From Trinickia soli (lineage in GTDB: Bacteria; Pseudomonadota; Gammaproteobacteria; Burkholderiales; Burkholderiaceae), in NCBI RefSeq assembly GCF_002879855.1, contig NZ_PNYB01000010.1:1-64000 (forward strand): a stretch of 64,000 bases of DNA. The letters run 5' to 3'. The position numbers and the translations under genes were made by a program. This document shows positions 1 through 9,239 of the stretch, one piece after another (the first letter of the stretch is position 1; every line of letters starts with the position of its first letter). The notes under the pieces were generated by a model. That model did no database searches. It was not told the DNA's origin and was given only the letters and a program-made list of their open reading frames with translations.

Positions 1-198
1 CCCTACCTCAATACTAGTGTGAGACTTGATACTTTCGCTATCGGCCAGATCCGAAGACCCAACCTCGCGTTCGCCATCAAGCGCCCACACTTATCGGCTG
101 TAAATTTTTAAAGATCGCGTCGCCTGACCGCCGGCAGCACCTGAAGAACCTTCCCTTCCAGTACCGCCCGTCTTGCGTTGCTGCGTCAGCAGCAGAGA
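1..198 (-). other. rRNA operon 5' leader (16S gene lies left of the window)
   Basis: Read on the minus strand, this stretch follows a strong promoter and contains the order expected of a Burkholderia-type 16S leader: a boxA-like antitermination element (GATCTTTAAAAATTTA, positions 116-101), then ACAGCCGATAAGTGTGGGCG, then a segment resembling the text that precedes the mature 16S end. No coding frame here is convincing. The identification rests on memory of rrn leaders in this family plus the adjacent promoter. The 16S gene itself is not in the window. Transcription start is inferred about 7 nt after the -10 box. Confidence 0.75.
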
Positions 199-204
199 AA
201 CGAG

Positions 205-233
205 ATTATGCAGAGTGTTTCGCATCGCGTCAA
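205..233 (-). promoter_or_regulatory. rrn P1-type sigma70 promoter
   Basis: On the minus strand TTGACG (233-228) and CATAAT (210-205) are separated by exactly 17 bp. This is a near-consensus sigma70 promoter pointing left into the rRNA leader. The spacing and the downstream boxA-like element support an rRNA promoter. Confidence 0.8.
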
Positions 234-641
234 CTGTTTTTTTAGCGTCGCCTGCATCTGACTGCTATCAAAACATTGCCGCCGAAGCCTCGCGCAAACC
301 GCCGCGCAACAAGCCCCCTGCTTCCTTCCCGCTTCCTTCCAACTTCTTCGCGCCGTCATCAGCACCGCGCGAAAGGGCGCAATTCTAGGCGCGTTCATCT
401 CGGACTGCAAGAGAAAAGTTCTCGCGCGCTCACATGCCGCCATCACCCATCTACAGCACCATCGACGCCGGGGCGTCGCGCTTGACGACGACACCCGCTT
501 GCGGGTTCCATACGGGCTCGACGCAGGGGCTCGACGCGATTTGCGCTTATCGTGGACACACGCGACAGATATGCGCAGCAGGCACGCGCGTGTCGGAGCG
601 GTCACGGCTCTTGCAGAGCTATCGAACAATCAGAACACCCA
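234..641. other. Intergenic region between rrn promoter and glutaminase gene
   Basis: About 400 bp separate the divergent rrn promoter from glsA. I see no gene, tRNA or clear repeat. Short overlapping open frames exist on both strands but have arginine- and serine-rich shadow composition. It presumably holds upstream activator sequence for the rrn promoter and the glsA promoter, but I cannot point to specific sites. Confidence 0.5.
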
Positions 642-1568
642 ATGAAACATCAGCCGGACTACGCGCTCATCCTCGAGCAGATCTATCGCGACATCGAACC
701 CTGGCGGAACAAGGGCCGCGTCGCCAATTACATACCCGAGCTCGCCAAAGTGCCGGCAGAGCGCTTCGGTATGGCCGTCGTCACCCTCGACGGTCAGGCG
801 TTTACCGTCGGCGACGCGTACGAGCGGTTCTCGATACAAAGCATCTCGAAGCTCTTTGCCTGCACCCTCGCTTTTCAATTGCTGGGCGACGAGTTGTGGC
901 AACGCGTCGGGCGCGAACCGTCGGGCACCGCGTTCAATTCACTCGTTCAACTCGAAACCGAACGGGGACTACCGCGCAACCCGTTCATCAATGCGGGCGC
1001 CCTGGTTGTCACCGATGTGCTCTGCCGACGCTTCGTGCGCGCAGAAACCGCACTCGTGGAATTCGTGCGGCGCCTGTCCGGCGCATCGGATATCGATTAC
1101 AACTCGCGCGTCGCGCAATCGGAGCTCCAGCACGCGGAGCGCAATCGCGCAATGGCACACTTCATTGCCAGCTTTGGGAATCTGCAGATGCCCCCCGAAG
1201 CCGTCGTCGACGCATATTGCCGTCAGTGCGCAATCGAAATGAACTGCGTCGAGCTCGCCCGCGCCGCCCTCTTCCTCGCCAACGGCGGCATCTCGCCGGC
1301 GACGCAGGACCACATCCTCGACCCAAGTTCCGCCAAGCGTCTGTCGGCCCTCATGCTCACTTGCGGAACCTACGACGCCGCCGGCGACTTCGTCTTTCGG
1401 GTAGGCCTGCCGGCGAAAAGCGGGGTGGGCGGCGGCGTACTGGCGGTGCTGCCCGGAGAAATGGCCGTCTGCGTTTGGTCGCCGGGACTCGATGCGAACG
1501 GCAACTCGCTCGCGGGCACTCTGTCGCTCGAATGGTTGACCACGCTGACCAGGCGCTCGATCTTTTAG
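642..1568 (+). CDS. glsA: Glutaminase
   Basis: This 308-residue protein matches the serine-dependent beta-lactamase-fold glutaminase family (GlsA/GlsB, usually about 305-310 residues). It hydrolyses L-glutamine to glutamate and ammonia in the cytosol. The SxxK catalytic motif is visible as SISK at residues 67-70, followed by family blocks around NPFINAGA and GVGGG near the end. I chose ATG 642 rather than the in-frame ATG at 552 because it gives family length. The extra 30 residues upstream have no family character. It stands alone, divergent from the rRNA promoter. A VOC-family gene follows 136 bp later on the same strand. Confidence 0.93.
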   Translation: MKHQPDYALILEQIYRDIEPWRNKGRVANYIPELAKVPAERFGMAVVTLDGQAFTVGDAYERFSIQSISKLFACTLAFQLLGDELWQRVGREPSGTAFNSLVQLETERGLPRNPFINAGALVVTDVLCRRFVRAETALVEFVRRLSGASDIDYNSRVAQSELQHAERNRAMAHFIASFGNLQMPPEAVVDAYCRQCAIEMNCVELARAALFLANGGISPATQDHILDPSSAKRLSALMLTCGTYDAAGDFVFRVGLPAKSGVGGGVLAVLPGEMAVCVWSPGLDANGNSLAGTLSLEWLTTLTRRSIF

Positions 1569-1704
1569 TGTCGCGAAACCGCGCAAAGCCGGACCGCGGC
1601 GTACGCTACGTCACAATCGAAATACATATCCCTGTGTGCGTCACGTTAAAGAATGAATAGTTATGCAAATCCGTAGAAGCTGATTCATAAAATCAGGAGA
1701 ACAT

Positions 1705-2079
1705 ATGTTCGACCATGTCAAATTTGGCGTCAGCAACTATGCAGAGAGCAAAGCGTTCTTTCTCAAAGCACTCACACCGCTCGGCGTAGCCGTCGTCGGG
1801 GAAGGATCGCCAACCTATGGCGTCGAACTCAGCGCAAAGGGTACGGCTTCACTGTGCTTGTACGAAGCCGCCGAGAAGCCGGCGCACCTTCACCTGGCGT
1901 TTGCCGCAGAAAATCGCCGGCAAGTCGAAGATTTCTATCGCGCGGCCCTCGATGCGGGCGGCAAGGATAATGGCGCGCCTGGCCTGCGCCCGCACTATCA
2001 CGCCAATTACTATGCAGCGTTCGTCATTGGTCCTGACGGCCACAACATCGAAGTGGTTTGCCATACGCCCGAAGCCTGA
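1705..2079 (+). CDS. VOC family (glyoxalase/bleomycin-resistance fold) protein
   Basis: A 124-residue single-domain member of the vicinal oxygen chelate superfamily. It starts MFDHVKFGVSNY, the usual first beta strand with a metal-ligand His, and ends with GPDGHNIEVVCH, which carries the conserved C-terminal Glu. A good ribosome site (AGGAG) precedes ATG 1705. Proteins of this size work as dimers with a metal site between half-domains. The substrate cannot be told from sequence; glyoxalase, dioxygenase and thiol-transferase activities all occur in the family. Nothing ties it to its neighbours. Confidence 0.85.
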   Translation: MFDHVKFGVSNYAESKAFFLKALTPLGVAVVGEGSPTYGVELSAKGTASLCLYEAAEKPAHLHLAFAAENRRQVEDFYRAALDAGGKDNGAPGLRPHYHANYYAAFVIGPDGHNIEVVCHTPEA

Positions 2080-2330
2080 CCTTGAACGTGCGGTGCGCAA
2101 GGCAACCTTGGCGCAACCGGGCTCCGAGATAGCGAACAAGCGCCTCGGATTCTCGAGCGGATGCGGCGCGTCGGGCGTCACCCTTGACGACGATTCCTGT
2201 GGCAAACGCGCCCAATCCCGCACTCCGGCGCTTTTTGCGGTTAGCGGATGGGCGAGATTCATCCTAATCTTTAAGCGTCAGGGCGGACCTTCCGCCGGCG
2301 GCGGCGCATTCCAAGCGTCGGCTGAAAACG

Positions 2331-3863
2331 ATGAAGACCCATCCGTTGCCGCGAATCGCGTCGACTCTCCATGCACAGCCATGGACCCCACTCCGAATGT
2401 GGCTCGCTCGCTGTGCCGCCTTGCGCGCGGCACTGACAGTCGTCGCACTGTCGGTCTGCACAGGCGCTCAAGCGGCACCTGATGCCGCATCGGTCAGGGC
2501 AGGACGCCCCGCAACTTCCTCAAACAGCACCGAAATCGTCGTCATACCGGTAGCCGGCGCGATCGGCCCGGCGAGCGCCGATTTCATTACGCGGTCCCTT
2601 GCGCGCGCCGCTGCCGAGCGCGCCCAACTGGCTGTCATCGAACTCGATACGCCGGGCGGGCTCGATACGTCGATGCGCCAGATCATCAAGGCGATACTGG
2701 CGTCCCCCGTGCCGGTCGCTGCTTTCATCGCACCGGGCGGCGCCCGCGCGGCCAGCGCCGGCACCTATATCGTCTACGCCTGTCATATCGCGGCGATGGC
2801 GCCCGGCACGAACCTCGGCGCCGCAACGCCGATCCAGATCGGCGCACCCGGTATGGCCGCGCCATCGAGCAAACCGGCCGGTACCCGCGAGAAAGGCGCA
2901 TCCGCGCCGCTCGCCACCGATTCTCAGTCGACCGAAACCCGCAAGCAAATCGATGACGCCGCCGCCTATATCCGGGGGCTGGCGCAATTGCGCGGCCGCA
3001 ACGCCGAATGGGCCGAGCGCGCCGTGCGCGAAGCGGTCAGCCTCTCGGCCAATGAAGCGCTTGAACAACATGTGGTCGATTTGACGGCACGCGACGTGCC
3101 CGATCTGCTCGTCAAGCTCGACGGCCGGACTATCGAGACCGCCAGTGGCGTACATACACTTAACACGGCACATGCCGCCCTCGTGACATTCGAGCCCGAC
3201 TGGCGCAGCCACGTCCTGGCCGTCGTGACCGATCCGAACGTGGCGTTGATCCTTCTGACGATCGGCATGTACGGGCTGTTTTTCGAATTCGCCAATCCAG
3301 GCTTCGTGCTCCCCGGCGTTACAGGCGCCATTTGTCTCCTGATCGGTCTTTTCGCGCTGCAACTTTTGCCGATCAGCTATACCGGCCTTGCGCTGATCTT
3401 TCTCGGCATCGCCTTTCTGATCGCAGAAGCGTTCCTGCCCACATTCGGCACGCTCGGCTTCGGCGGCATCATCGCGTTCGCCGCCGGCGCACTCATGCTG
3501 ATCGATACCGACGCGCCCGGCTATGGCGTGCCGCTGTCATTGATCGCAGCGCTCTCGGCGGCGGGAGCCGTGTTCGTATTATTCGTGTCGAGCTTCGCTT
3601 ATCGCGCGCAGCGACGGCCGATCGTAACAGGCAGCGAAGCCATGGTGGGCAGTGTCGGCGAAATCATCGACACCGCCCTTGCCCCAGCCGACGACCTGCC
3701 GGGCAGCGCGCCCGTCGGTTGGGCGCGCGTGCGCGGCGAACGTTGGCGCGTTACCGCGGCGACGCCGCTCGCCGCCGGCGCACGCGTGCGGGTCACCGGT
3801 CGGCACGGGTTGACGCTCGACGTCGTGTCGGCAGAAGAACCACAACAAGGAGTGTCGCCATGA
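2331..3863 (+). CDS. NfeD-family membrane serine protease (ClpP-class)
   Basis: The 510-residue protein has a signal peptide (start near residue 23, ending [10 protein letters not shown]), a ClpP/SppA-like protease domain (about residues 65-280) with the Ser-containing block [10 protein letters not shown], then four or five hydrophobic segments (about 310-425) and a C-terminal OB-fold NfeD domain. Long NfeD proteins of this kind cleave the hydrophobic C-terminal region of partner stomatin-like proteins. The partner follows directly: its ATG overlaps this stop codon as ATGA. The start is uncertain. ATG 2331 has only a weak ribosome site and ATG 2397 (MWLARCAAL) is possible. Confidence 0.9.
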   Translation: MKTHPLPRIASTLHAQPWTPLRMWLARCAALRAALTVVALSVCTGAQAAPDAASVRAGRPATSSNSTEIVVIPVAGAIGPASADFITRSLARAAAERAQLAVIELDTPGGLDTSMRQIIKAILASPVPVAAFIAPGGARAASAGTYIVYACHIAAMAPGTNLGAATPIQIGAPGMAAPSSKPAGTREKGASAPLATDSQSTETRKQIDDAAAYIRGLAQLRGRNAEWAERAVREAVSLSANEALEQHVVDLTARDVPDLLVKLDGRTIETASGVHTLNTAHAALVTFEPDWRSHVLAVVTDPNVALILLTIGMYGLFFEFANPGFVLPGVTGAICLLIGLFALQLLPISYTGLALIFLGIAFLIAEAFLPTFGTLGFGGIIAFAAGALMLIDTDAPGYGVPLSLIAALSAAGAVFVLFVSSFAYRAQRRPIVTGSEAMVGSVGEIIDTALAPADDLPGSAPVGWARVRGERWRVTAATPLAAGARVRVTGRHGLTLDVVSAEEPQQGVSP

Positions 3864-4615
3864 TTGGATTCACCTTCGGTTTCAGCACGTTGCTGCTCCT
3901 GATCGCGCTCGCCATCATCGCGTCGTCGATCCGCATTTTTCGCGAGTACGAGCGCGGCGTCGTCTTCATGCTCGGGCGCTTCTGGAAAGTGAAAGGACCG
4001 GGGCTGGTTCTGATCGTGCCTGTCGTTCAGCAAGTCGTACGGATGGATCTCCGAACGATCGTATTGGACGTCCCACCGCAAGACGTCATCACGCGCGACA
4101 ACGTTTCGGTCAAAGTCAGCGCGGTCGTCTATTTTCGCGTCGTCGATCCTGAAAGGGCCGTGATACAGGTCGCCAAATTCATGGAGGCCACAAGCCAGCT
4201 GTCGCAAACGACACTGCGCGCCGTGCTCGGCAAGCACGAGCTCGACGCGCTGCTCGCCGAACGAGAGCAATTGAACGCGGACATTCAAAAAACGCTCGAC
4301 AGCCAAACGGACGCATGGGGCGTCAAGGTATCGACCGTCGAGATCAAGCACGTCGACATCAACGAGTCGATGATCCGCGCCATCGCCCGCCAGGCCGAAG
4401 CCGAACGCGAACGACGCGCCAAGGTCATCCATGCCGACGGCGAGCTGCAGGCTTCGCAGAAGCTGCTCGAAGCAGCGCAGACGCTCGCGCACGAGCCGCA
4501 GGCGATGCAACTGCGCTATCTGCAAACGCTGACGACGATCGCCGCCGACAAAAATTCGACCATCGTCTTCCCGCTTCCGATCGACTTGCTCACCACCTTG
4601 CTCAATCGTCGTTGA
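3860..4615 (+). CDS. Slipin / stomatin-like SPFH protein
   Basis: A 251-residue SPFH (prohibitin homology) membrane protein. It has one N-terminal hydrophobic segment (about residues 5-22), the typical [14 protein letters not shown] start of the SPFH domain, the block [17 protein letters not shown], and a charged coiled coil ([17 protein letters not shown]). Slipins assemble into large rings that organise membrane microdomains. Translational coupling to the upstream NfeD protease through a 4-bp overlap is the standard p-stomatin/NfeD arrangement. Confidence 0.95.
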   Translation: MIGFTFGFSTLLLLIALAIIASSIRIFREYERGVVFMLGRFWKVKGPGLVLIVPVVQQVVRMDLRTIVLDVPPQDVITRDNVSVKVSAVVYFRVVDPERAVIQVAKFMEATSQLSQTTLRAVLGKHELDALLAEREQLNADIQKTLDSQTDAWGVKVSTVEIKHVDINESMIRAIARQAEAERERRAKVIHADGELQASQKLLEAAQTLAHEPQAMQLRYLQTLTTIAADKNSTIVFPLPIDLLTTLLNRR

Positions 4616-4672
4616 CCGGCATTCGCCGGCGCCTTTCGCCGTCTATGCCACGGCAGAACGCTTGCGCGGCTT

Positions 4673-4710
4673 GCGACCTTTGGCGGACGCTGGCATCCGC
4701 CAAAGGTCGC
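4673..4710. repeat. Perfect 15-bp inverted repeat with 8-nt loop
   Basis: GCGACCTTTGGCGGA (4673-4687) is followed by the loop CGCTGGCA and its perfect reverse complement (4696-4710). There is no T-run on either side, so it is not a textbook intrinsic terminator. It lies 58 bp after the slipin stop and 142 bp before the permease start. A second, shorter inverted repeat (GTCGCAAC 4760-4767 / GTTGCGAC 4795-4802) lies closer to the permease gene. It may act as an mRNA 3' end, an operator or a dispersed repeat. Confidence 0.8.
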
Positions 4711-4852
4711 TATTAAACTGTGCGGCCGGTTTCCGGATCGAGGCTGCGTACCGTGATGGGTCGCAACCGCATCCGGCTGGTTCAAGTTGCATCAGTTGCG
4801 ACATAAACGCTGCTGCGCCCCCCCGACCGACGGGACAAATACGAACGATCCT

Positions 4853-6181
4853 ATGGAACAAACCAAAGCACCTACTGTGTTGGCATCGGCAATACGCTAC
4901 TTCGGCTTCGAAGAAGCAGGCACGGATTTGCGCACGGAAATATTGGCCGGCGTCACGACATTTCTGACGATGGCCTATATCATCTTCGTCAATCCTGCGA
5001 TCCTCGGCGATGCGGGCATGCCGAAAGACGCGGTCTTCGTCGCCACCTGTCTCGTGGCCGCGATCGCCACGCTGATCATGGGCCTGTACGCGAACTACCC
5101 GATCGCATGCGCACCCGGCATGGGCTTGAACGCCTATTTCGCTTACACCGTGGTCAAGGGCATGGGCTATACGTGGGAAGCGGCGCTCGGCGCCGTCTTC
5201 GTTTCCGGGTGTTTGTTCCTGCTCGTCACGCTGCTGCGCGTGCGCGAAATGATCGTCAACGGCATACCGCGGTCGATCCGCGTCGCAATCACGGCCGGCA
5301 TCGGGCTTTTCCTGGCGATCATTTCGCTGAAAACCGCAGGAATCGTCGTCGGCAACCCCGCTACGCTCGTCACGCTCGGCGATCTGCACAAGCCCGAGGT
5401 GATTCTCGCGACGATCGGCTTCTTCGCCATCGTGACGCTCGACTTTCTGCGCGTCCGCGGCGCGATCCTGATCGGCATTCTCGGCGTGACGGTGCTGTCG
5501 TTTTTCTTCGGCGGCAATCAATTCCACGGCGTCATTTCCACCCCGCCATCCATTAGCCCGACGCTGTTTCATCTCGACATCCGCGCCGCGCTATCCACCG
5601 GCATCATCAACGTCGTGCTCGTGTTCTTTCTCGTCGAATTGTTCGACGCCACCGGCACGCTGATGGGCGTCGCCAATCGCGCCGGGCTGCTCGTCGAAGG
5701 CAAGATGGATCGCTTGAACAAGGCGCTGCTGGCCGACAGTTCGGCAATCGTTGCGGGCTCGCTGCTCGGCACGTCGTCGACGACGGCCTACATCGAAAGC
5801 GCTTCGGGCGTGCAAGCCGGCGGGCGCACAGGCGTGACGGCGATCACTGTCGCCATTCTGTTTCTTGCATGCCTGTTCTTTTCGCCGCTGGCTGGCGTCG
5901 TGCCCGGCTACGCCACGGCACCGGCGCTACTGTATGTGTCATGTCTGATGCTGCGCGAACTGGCCGATCTGCCGTGGGACGATGCGACCGAAGTCGTGCC
6001 GGCTGCGCTTACCGCGCTGGCGATGCCGTTCACCTATTCGATCGCCAACGGCGTCGCATTCGGTTTCATCACCTATGCGGGGCTGAAGTTGCTGACAGGA
6101 CGTGCGCGGCAGGTCAAGGCCATCGTATGGATCATCGCGGCCATCTTCCTGTTCCGCTTCTTCTATCTGGGCAGCGAATAA
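4853..6181 (+). CDS. NCS2-family purine permease (guanine/hypoxanthine/adenine type)
   Basis: A 442-residue polytopic inner-membrane protein of the AzgA-like branch of NCS2 nucleobase transporters. It begins with the family block EILAGVTTFLTMAYIIFVNP, then NYPIACAPGMGLNAYFAY in the substrate region and the SSTTAYIESASGVQAGGRTG motif. About 12 hydrophobic stretches are visible. It probably imports purine bases by proton symport; the exact base cannot be read from sequence. ATG 4853 gives family length. An in-frame ATG at 4787 would add a non-family extension. No purine gene lies adjacent. Confidence 0.9.
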   Translation: MEQTKAPTVLASAIRYFGFEEAGTDLRTEILAGVTTFLTMAYIIFVNPAILGDAGMPKDAVFVATCLVAAIATLIMGLYANYPIACAPGMGLNAYFAYTVVKGMGYTWEAALGAVFVSGCLFLLVTLLRVREMIVNGIPRSIRVAITAGIGLFLAIISLKTAGIVVGNPATLVTLGDLHKPEVILATIGFFAIVTLDFLRVRGAILIGILGVTVLSFFFGGNQFHGVISTPPSISPTLFHLDIRAALSTGIINVVLVFFLVELFDATGTLMGVANRAGLLVEGKMDRLNKALLADSSAIVAGSLLGTSSTTAYIESASGVQAGGRTGVTAITVAILFLACLFFSPLAGVVPGYATAPALLYVSCLMLRELADLPWDDATEVVPAALTALAMPFTYSIANGVAFGFITYAGLKLLTGRARQVKAIVWIIAAIFLFRFFYLGSE

Positions 6182-6298
6182 ACAGCCACGGCATTATCCG
6201 GCAGCACGATCGCCGGGAGGACGCGCAGCTTCACACCGCTGCGGCGTGGCAGCGGACCTTGCGCTTTGAAAGCCCGGAAGCGAGACGGCGCCGGTCGC

Positions 6299-6589
6299 TT
6301 ACGCGCGAGCGTTCGCTTCGTAGAAGCGAACGTAGCCGCTGCGCAGCATCGCGCATTGCCCGCCTGTCTCCGATAGCAACCGCCGAGTCGCGGCTTCGAT
6401 GCGCGGACGATGCGCGTCGAAGGCGCCGACCATGTCCTCGAGCCGCGGAGATGCGGCGCCGAAATGGTCTTCGAGCGCTTCGGCCGTGATGCTGCACCGG
6501 ATGCGCTCGCCGTTCACGAGCGCGGGAAACGCCACGATCAACTCGCGACCCGAATACTCAGGTGCTTCTTTAGGAAAAGTAATCTGCAT
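6299..6589 (-). CDS. DUF1488 family small protein
   Basis: A 96-residue protein starting MQITFPKEAPEYSGRELIVAF and containing VNGERIRCSITAEALEDHFG, the pattern of DUF1488 proteins common in Burkholderia and related bacteria. Function is unknown. ATG 6589 is preferred to the in-frame start at 6616 because family members begin at this strand. It is monocistronic, convergent with the permease and divergent from the ferredoxin gene. Confidence 0.8.
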   Translation of the reverse strand: MQITFPKEAPEYSGRELIVAFPALVNGERIRCSITAEALEDHFGAASPRLEDMVGAFDAHRPRIEAATRRLLSETGGQCAMLRSGYVRFYEANARA

Positions 6590-6873
6590 AGAATTCGCCT
6601 TTGCCGTGACGAACACAAGCCGATGACCGCGCCGGTGGGAGGTGCTTCCTTCTTGCTGGAAGCGCGGGCTGCCGGAGAAGACGGGTCAACGTCTACGCCG
6701 ATTGCATACACTTTAGGACTTTTGCGCAGACGAGCAAGTTTTCCTTGCAATTTGGCGTAAATCGAGCCTTTTGTCTGACGAAAGACATGCTAATTGCGGA
6801 ACGACACCCGCACTTGCGTAAGCTCCCTGAAAAAACGGCGCCGGCATTCCGTTTCCTCATATGAGCCTCCGTC

Positions 6874-7224
6874 ATGACCACACCGCCTGAGCTGCGCGCC
6901 CCCGTTGTGCACATCGAACCGCACGGCTACGCGTTCGACGCACCGGCCTCGTTGTCGATACTCGAAGCAGCGGCTTTCGCGCATGTCCGGCTGCCGCGAT
7001 CATGCCGCAACGGCACCTGCCGCACTTGTCTGTGCAAGGTCGTTGCGGGACGCGTCAGCTACCGGGTTGAATGGCCCGGTCTCAGCCGCGAAGAAAAAGA
7101 TGAAGGATGGATCCTGCCTTGCGTCGCCATTGCCGAGACCGATCTCGTCCTGACAGCACCGGAGGCAGAGCCGATCGAGCCCTCATCGGCACCGCCACGC
7201 AGCGGCAGCGCCCGCCGCTTTTGA
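6874..7224 (+). CDS. Plant-type [2Fe-2S] ferredoxin
   Basis: A 116-residue ferredoxin with the cluster ligands C44-x4-C49-x2-C52 and C83 in a beta-grasp domain, plus an acidic/proline tail from about residue 95. Such proteins pass single electrons to oxygenases or take them from reductases. The gene lies 28 bp ahead of a DadA-like flavoprotein on the same strand, which suggests a shared transcript and possibly an electron-transfer pair. That link is inference; most DadA-type enzymes do not need a soluble ferredoxin. Confidence 0.88.
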   Translation: MTTPPELRAPVVHIEPHGYAFDAPASLSILEAAAFAHVRLPRSCRNGTCRTCLCKVVAGRVSYRVEWPGLSREEKDEGWILPCVAIAETDLVLTAPEAEPIEPSSAPPRSGSARRF

Positions 7225-7252
7225 TTCGTCCAACCAACCGAGGCGCCCTCTC

Positions 7253-8500
7253 ATGGATTTTGACGTCATTGTGCTAGGTGCAGGTATCGTCGGCGTGTCC
7301 AGCGCCATCCATTTGCAAGATCGTTCGAGGCGCGTCGCACTGGTCGATTGCCGCGCGCCCGGGGAAGGCACGAGCTTCGGCAACGCCGGGCTGATCGAAC
7401 GTTCGGGCGTTGTGCCCTACGCATTCCCGCGCAATCTCGGCGCACTCGCTCGCTATGCGCGCAACCAATCGACGGATCTCTACTGGGATTTCAAAGGATT
7501 ACCCGCCTTCGTCCCGTGGCTCGCCCGCTACTGGCGCGAATCGGCCCCAGAACGGCTGGCTGCGGCGGCGCACGACATGCTCCCGCTGATCCGAGCCTGC
7601 GTCGATGAGCATGACGCATTGATCGCACGCGCCGGGGCAGCGGCGAGCGAACTCGTCTGCGACGGCGGATGGATCGAAGCATTTAGGACTCCTGGCGAAT
7701 TTCACGCTGCCGCGAAACGCGCCAAGGAACTCGCGAGCGCTCAGGGCTTGCGTCTCGATCCGCTCGACGCGGCAGCATTGCACGCTCGCGAGCCCGCACT
7801 TTCGAATGTGTTTTGCGCCGGCCTGCATTGGCAAGACCCGAAGAGCGTGACGAATCCGGGCGCACTCACCAAAGCGTATGCGCGCTTGCTCGAAACGATC
7901 GGCGGCAAGGTGTTAGTGGGCGACGCCGCGACGGCGCACATGGAAAGCGACGGTTGGATCGTCCAGACGAGCGAAGGTCCGATCAGCGCACGGGAGCTCG
8001 TCGTGGCGCTCGGGCCGTGGTCGGACACGATATTCGGGCCGCTGGGCTATCGGATTCCCCTGCGCGCCAAACGCGGGTATCACATGCACTATGAAGCCAC
8101 GACGGAAACGCCGTTGAACCGCCCGATTCTCGATCGCGAGCAAGGCTACGTCATCGCGCCGATGCAGCAGGGGCTGCGCCTGACCACCGGTGTCGAGATC
8201 GCCGCGCGCGAGGCGCCGCCGACCGAAGTGCAACTCAATCGCGCCGAAGCCCATGCTCGTCCGGCGTTCAACCTTGGCCGACGCCTCGATGCCGCGCCAT
8301 GGATGGGGCTCAGGCCTTGCATGCCGGATATGCGACCGGTCATCGGCAAGGCCGGCCGACATCGGGGGCTCTGGTTCAACTTCGGCCACGCGCACCATGG
8401 CCTGACGCTGGGCCCTGTGTCGGGCCGCTTGCTCGCCGAAATGATGGTGGGTCAAACGCCATTCACGAACCCGCAGCCCTACAGCCCTTCCCGCTTTTGA
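7253..8500 (+). CDS. DadA-like FAD-dependent amino acid/amine oxidoreductase
   Basis: A 415-residue DAO-family flavoprotein. The N-terminal dinucleotide fold is VLGAGIVGVSSAIHL, followed by the GTSFGNAGLI block and a C-terminal GLWFNFGHAHHGLTLGPVSG that closes the FAD site. Closest in pattern are D-amino acid dehydrogenases and related glycine or opine oxidases. The substrate is not determined by sequence. It follows the ferredoxin gene by 28 bp. A GC-rich imperfect hairpin (8539-8564) lies just after its stop and could mark the transcript end, though it lacks a U-run. Confidence 0.87.
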   Translation: MDFDVIVLGAGIVGVSSAIHLQDRSRRVALVDCRAPGEGTSFGNAGLIERSGVVPYAFPRNLGALARYARNQSTDLYWDFKGLPAFVPWLARYWRESAPERLAAAAHDMLPLIRACVDEHDALIARAGAAASELVCDGGWIEAFRTPGEFHAAAKRAKELASAQGLRLDPLDAAALHAREPALSNVFCAGLHWQDPKSVTNPGALTKAYARLLETIGGKVLVGDAATAHMESDGWIVQTSEGPISARELVVALGPWSDTIFGPLGYRIPLRAKRGYHMHYEATTETPLNRPILDREQGYVIAPMQQGLRLTTGVEIAAREAPPTEVQLNRAEAHARPAFNLGRRLDAAPWMGLRPCMPDMRPVIGKAGRHRGLWFNFGHAHHGLTLGPVSGRLLAEMMVGQTPFTNPQPYSPSRF

Positions 8501-8720
8501 CGATGCAACGGTGCCGGCCGCCCGTGCCGGCCACACCTGCCGGCACGCGCCGGCGTGCACCGGCGCACGGCATTGCCATGCCAGTGTGCAAAAAAGTGTG
8601 CAAATCAGCGGAAGCGCCTCTCGATTATTTCCTTTTCGAGAATGGTGTTTCTACGGATATGGCGATAGCGAACCTGGCCGGACCCGAATACATTTAGGCA
8701 GCTCGGTGCAAGGAGCCGCT

Positions 8721-9005
8721 ATGAGAAACAGAAAGTCTCGCGCCATAGATATAAGCCGCGTCCAAATCGAAATACTCGAACAGTCCGATACCACCCTGAT
8801 CATTCGCTGGGTTGAGCCCGGGCGCTGCCACTACGGTGAACAGCGCTGGCGCCGCCGCTCGGCCAATTCGTCGGGTACGTGCGTCGTTTCGCGCCGGGCT
8901 ATTCGCCGCGGCGATGCCGTTTTTCGTCCGGCAGAACGTCCGGCCCCCGCAAATGCGGCAGCCATGATCTCCGTCGAAGCGTTTCTGGCGACAGTCGAGG
9001 AATAA
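8721..9005 (+). CDS. DUF3331 family protein
   Basis: A 94-residue basic protein. The core HYGEQRWRRRSANSSGTCVVS followed by RRAIRRGDAVFRP matches DUF3331, a small family largely confined to Burkholderia and its relatives. Function is unknown. ATG 8721 has an AGGAG ribosome site. It is alone, 220 bp after the DadA-like gene, in a region of lower codon regularity. Confidence 0.8.
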   Translation: MRNRKSRAIDISRVQIEILEQSDTTLIIRWVEPGRCHYGEQRWRRRSANSSGTCVVSRRAIRRGDAVFRPAERPAPANAAAMISVEAFLATVEE

Positions 9006-9078
9006 TTCTAATGAGTTGCCGCGGTTACGCTACGGATTTCAGTACTTGACAATAACCGCAATTACCCTGCTCTGTAGA

Positions 9079-9131
9079 ACGCAATTGCGTGGGGTCCGAT
9101 GGGATGTCAATTGCGTCCATGTCGCAATTGA
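9079..9131. promoter_or_regulatory. Cluster of CAATTGCG inverted repeats upstream of the chemoreceptor gene
   Basis: ACGCAATTGCGT (9079-9090) is a perfect 12-bp palindrome. TCAATTGCG (9107-9115) and CGCAATTGA (9123-9131) form a second perfect inverted repeat with a 7-bp spacer. The cluster ends 108 bp before the chemoreceptor ATG and resembles a multi-site operator. The binding protein is unknown. Confidence 0.55.
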
Positions 9132-9239
9132 TCAGGCCGCCGTCGCCTCTTGGCAATAGGTGGCATCCGGCAGTGCCGATATTCCTGTGGTGAGCGCTCG
9201 TAGAGCGCGCTTTCTTCAACGCCGCACGCGAATACCGCC

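Noticed and set aside
8539-8564. Intrinsic terminator after the DadA-like gene
   Set aside because: The stem needs a 2-nt bulge and no U-run follows on either strand, so it is mentioned only as a possible transcript end.
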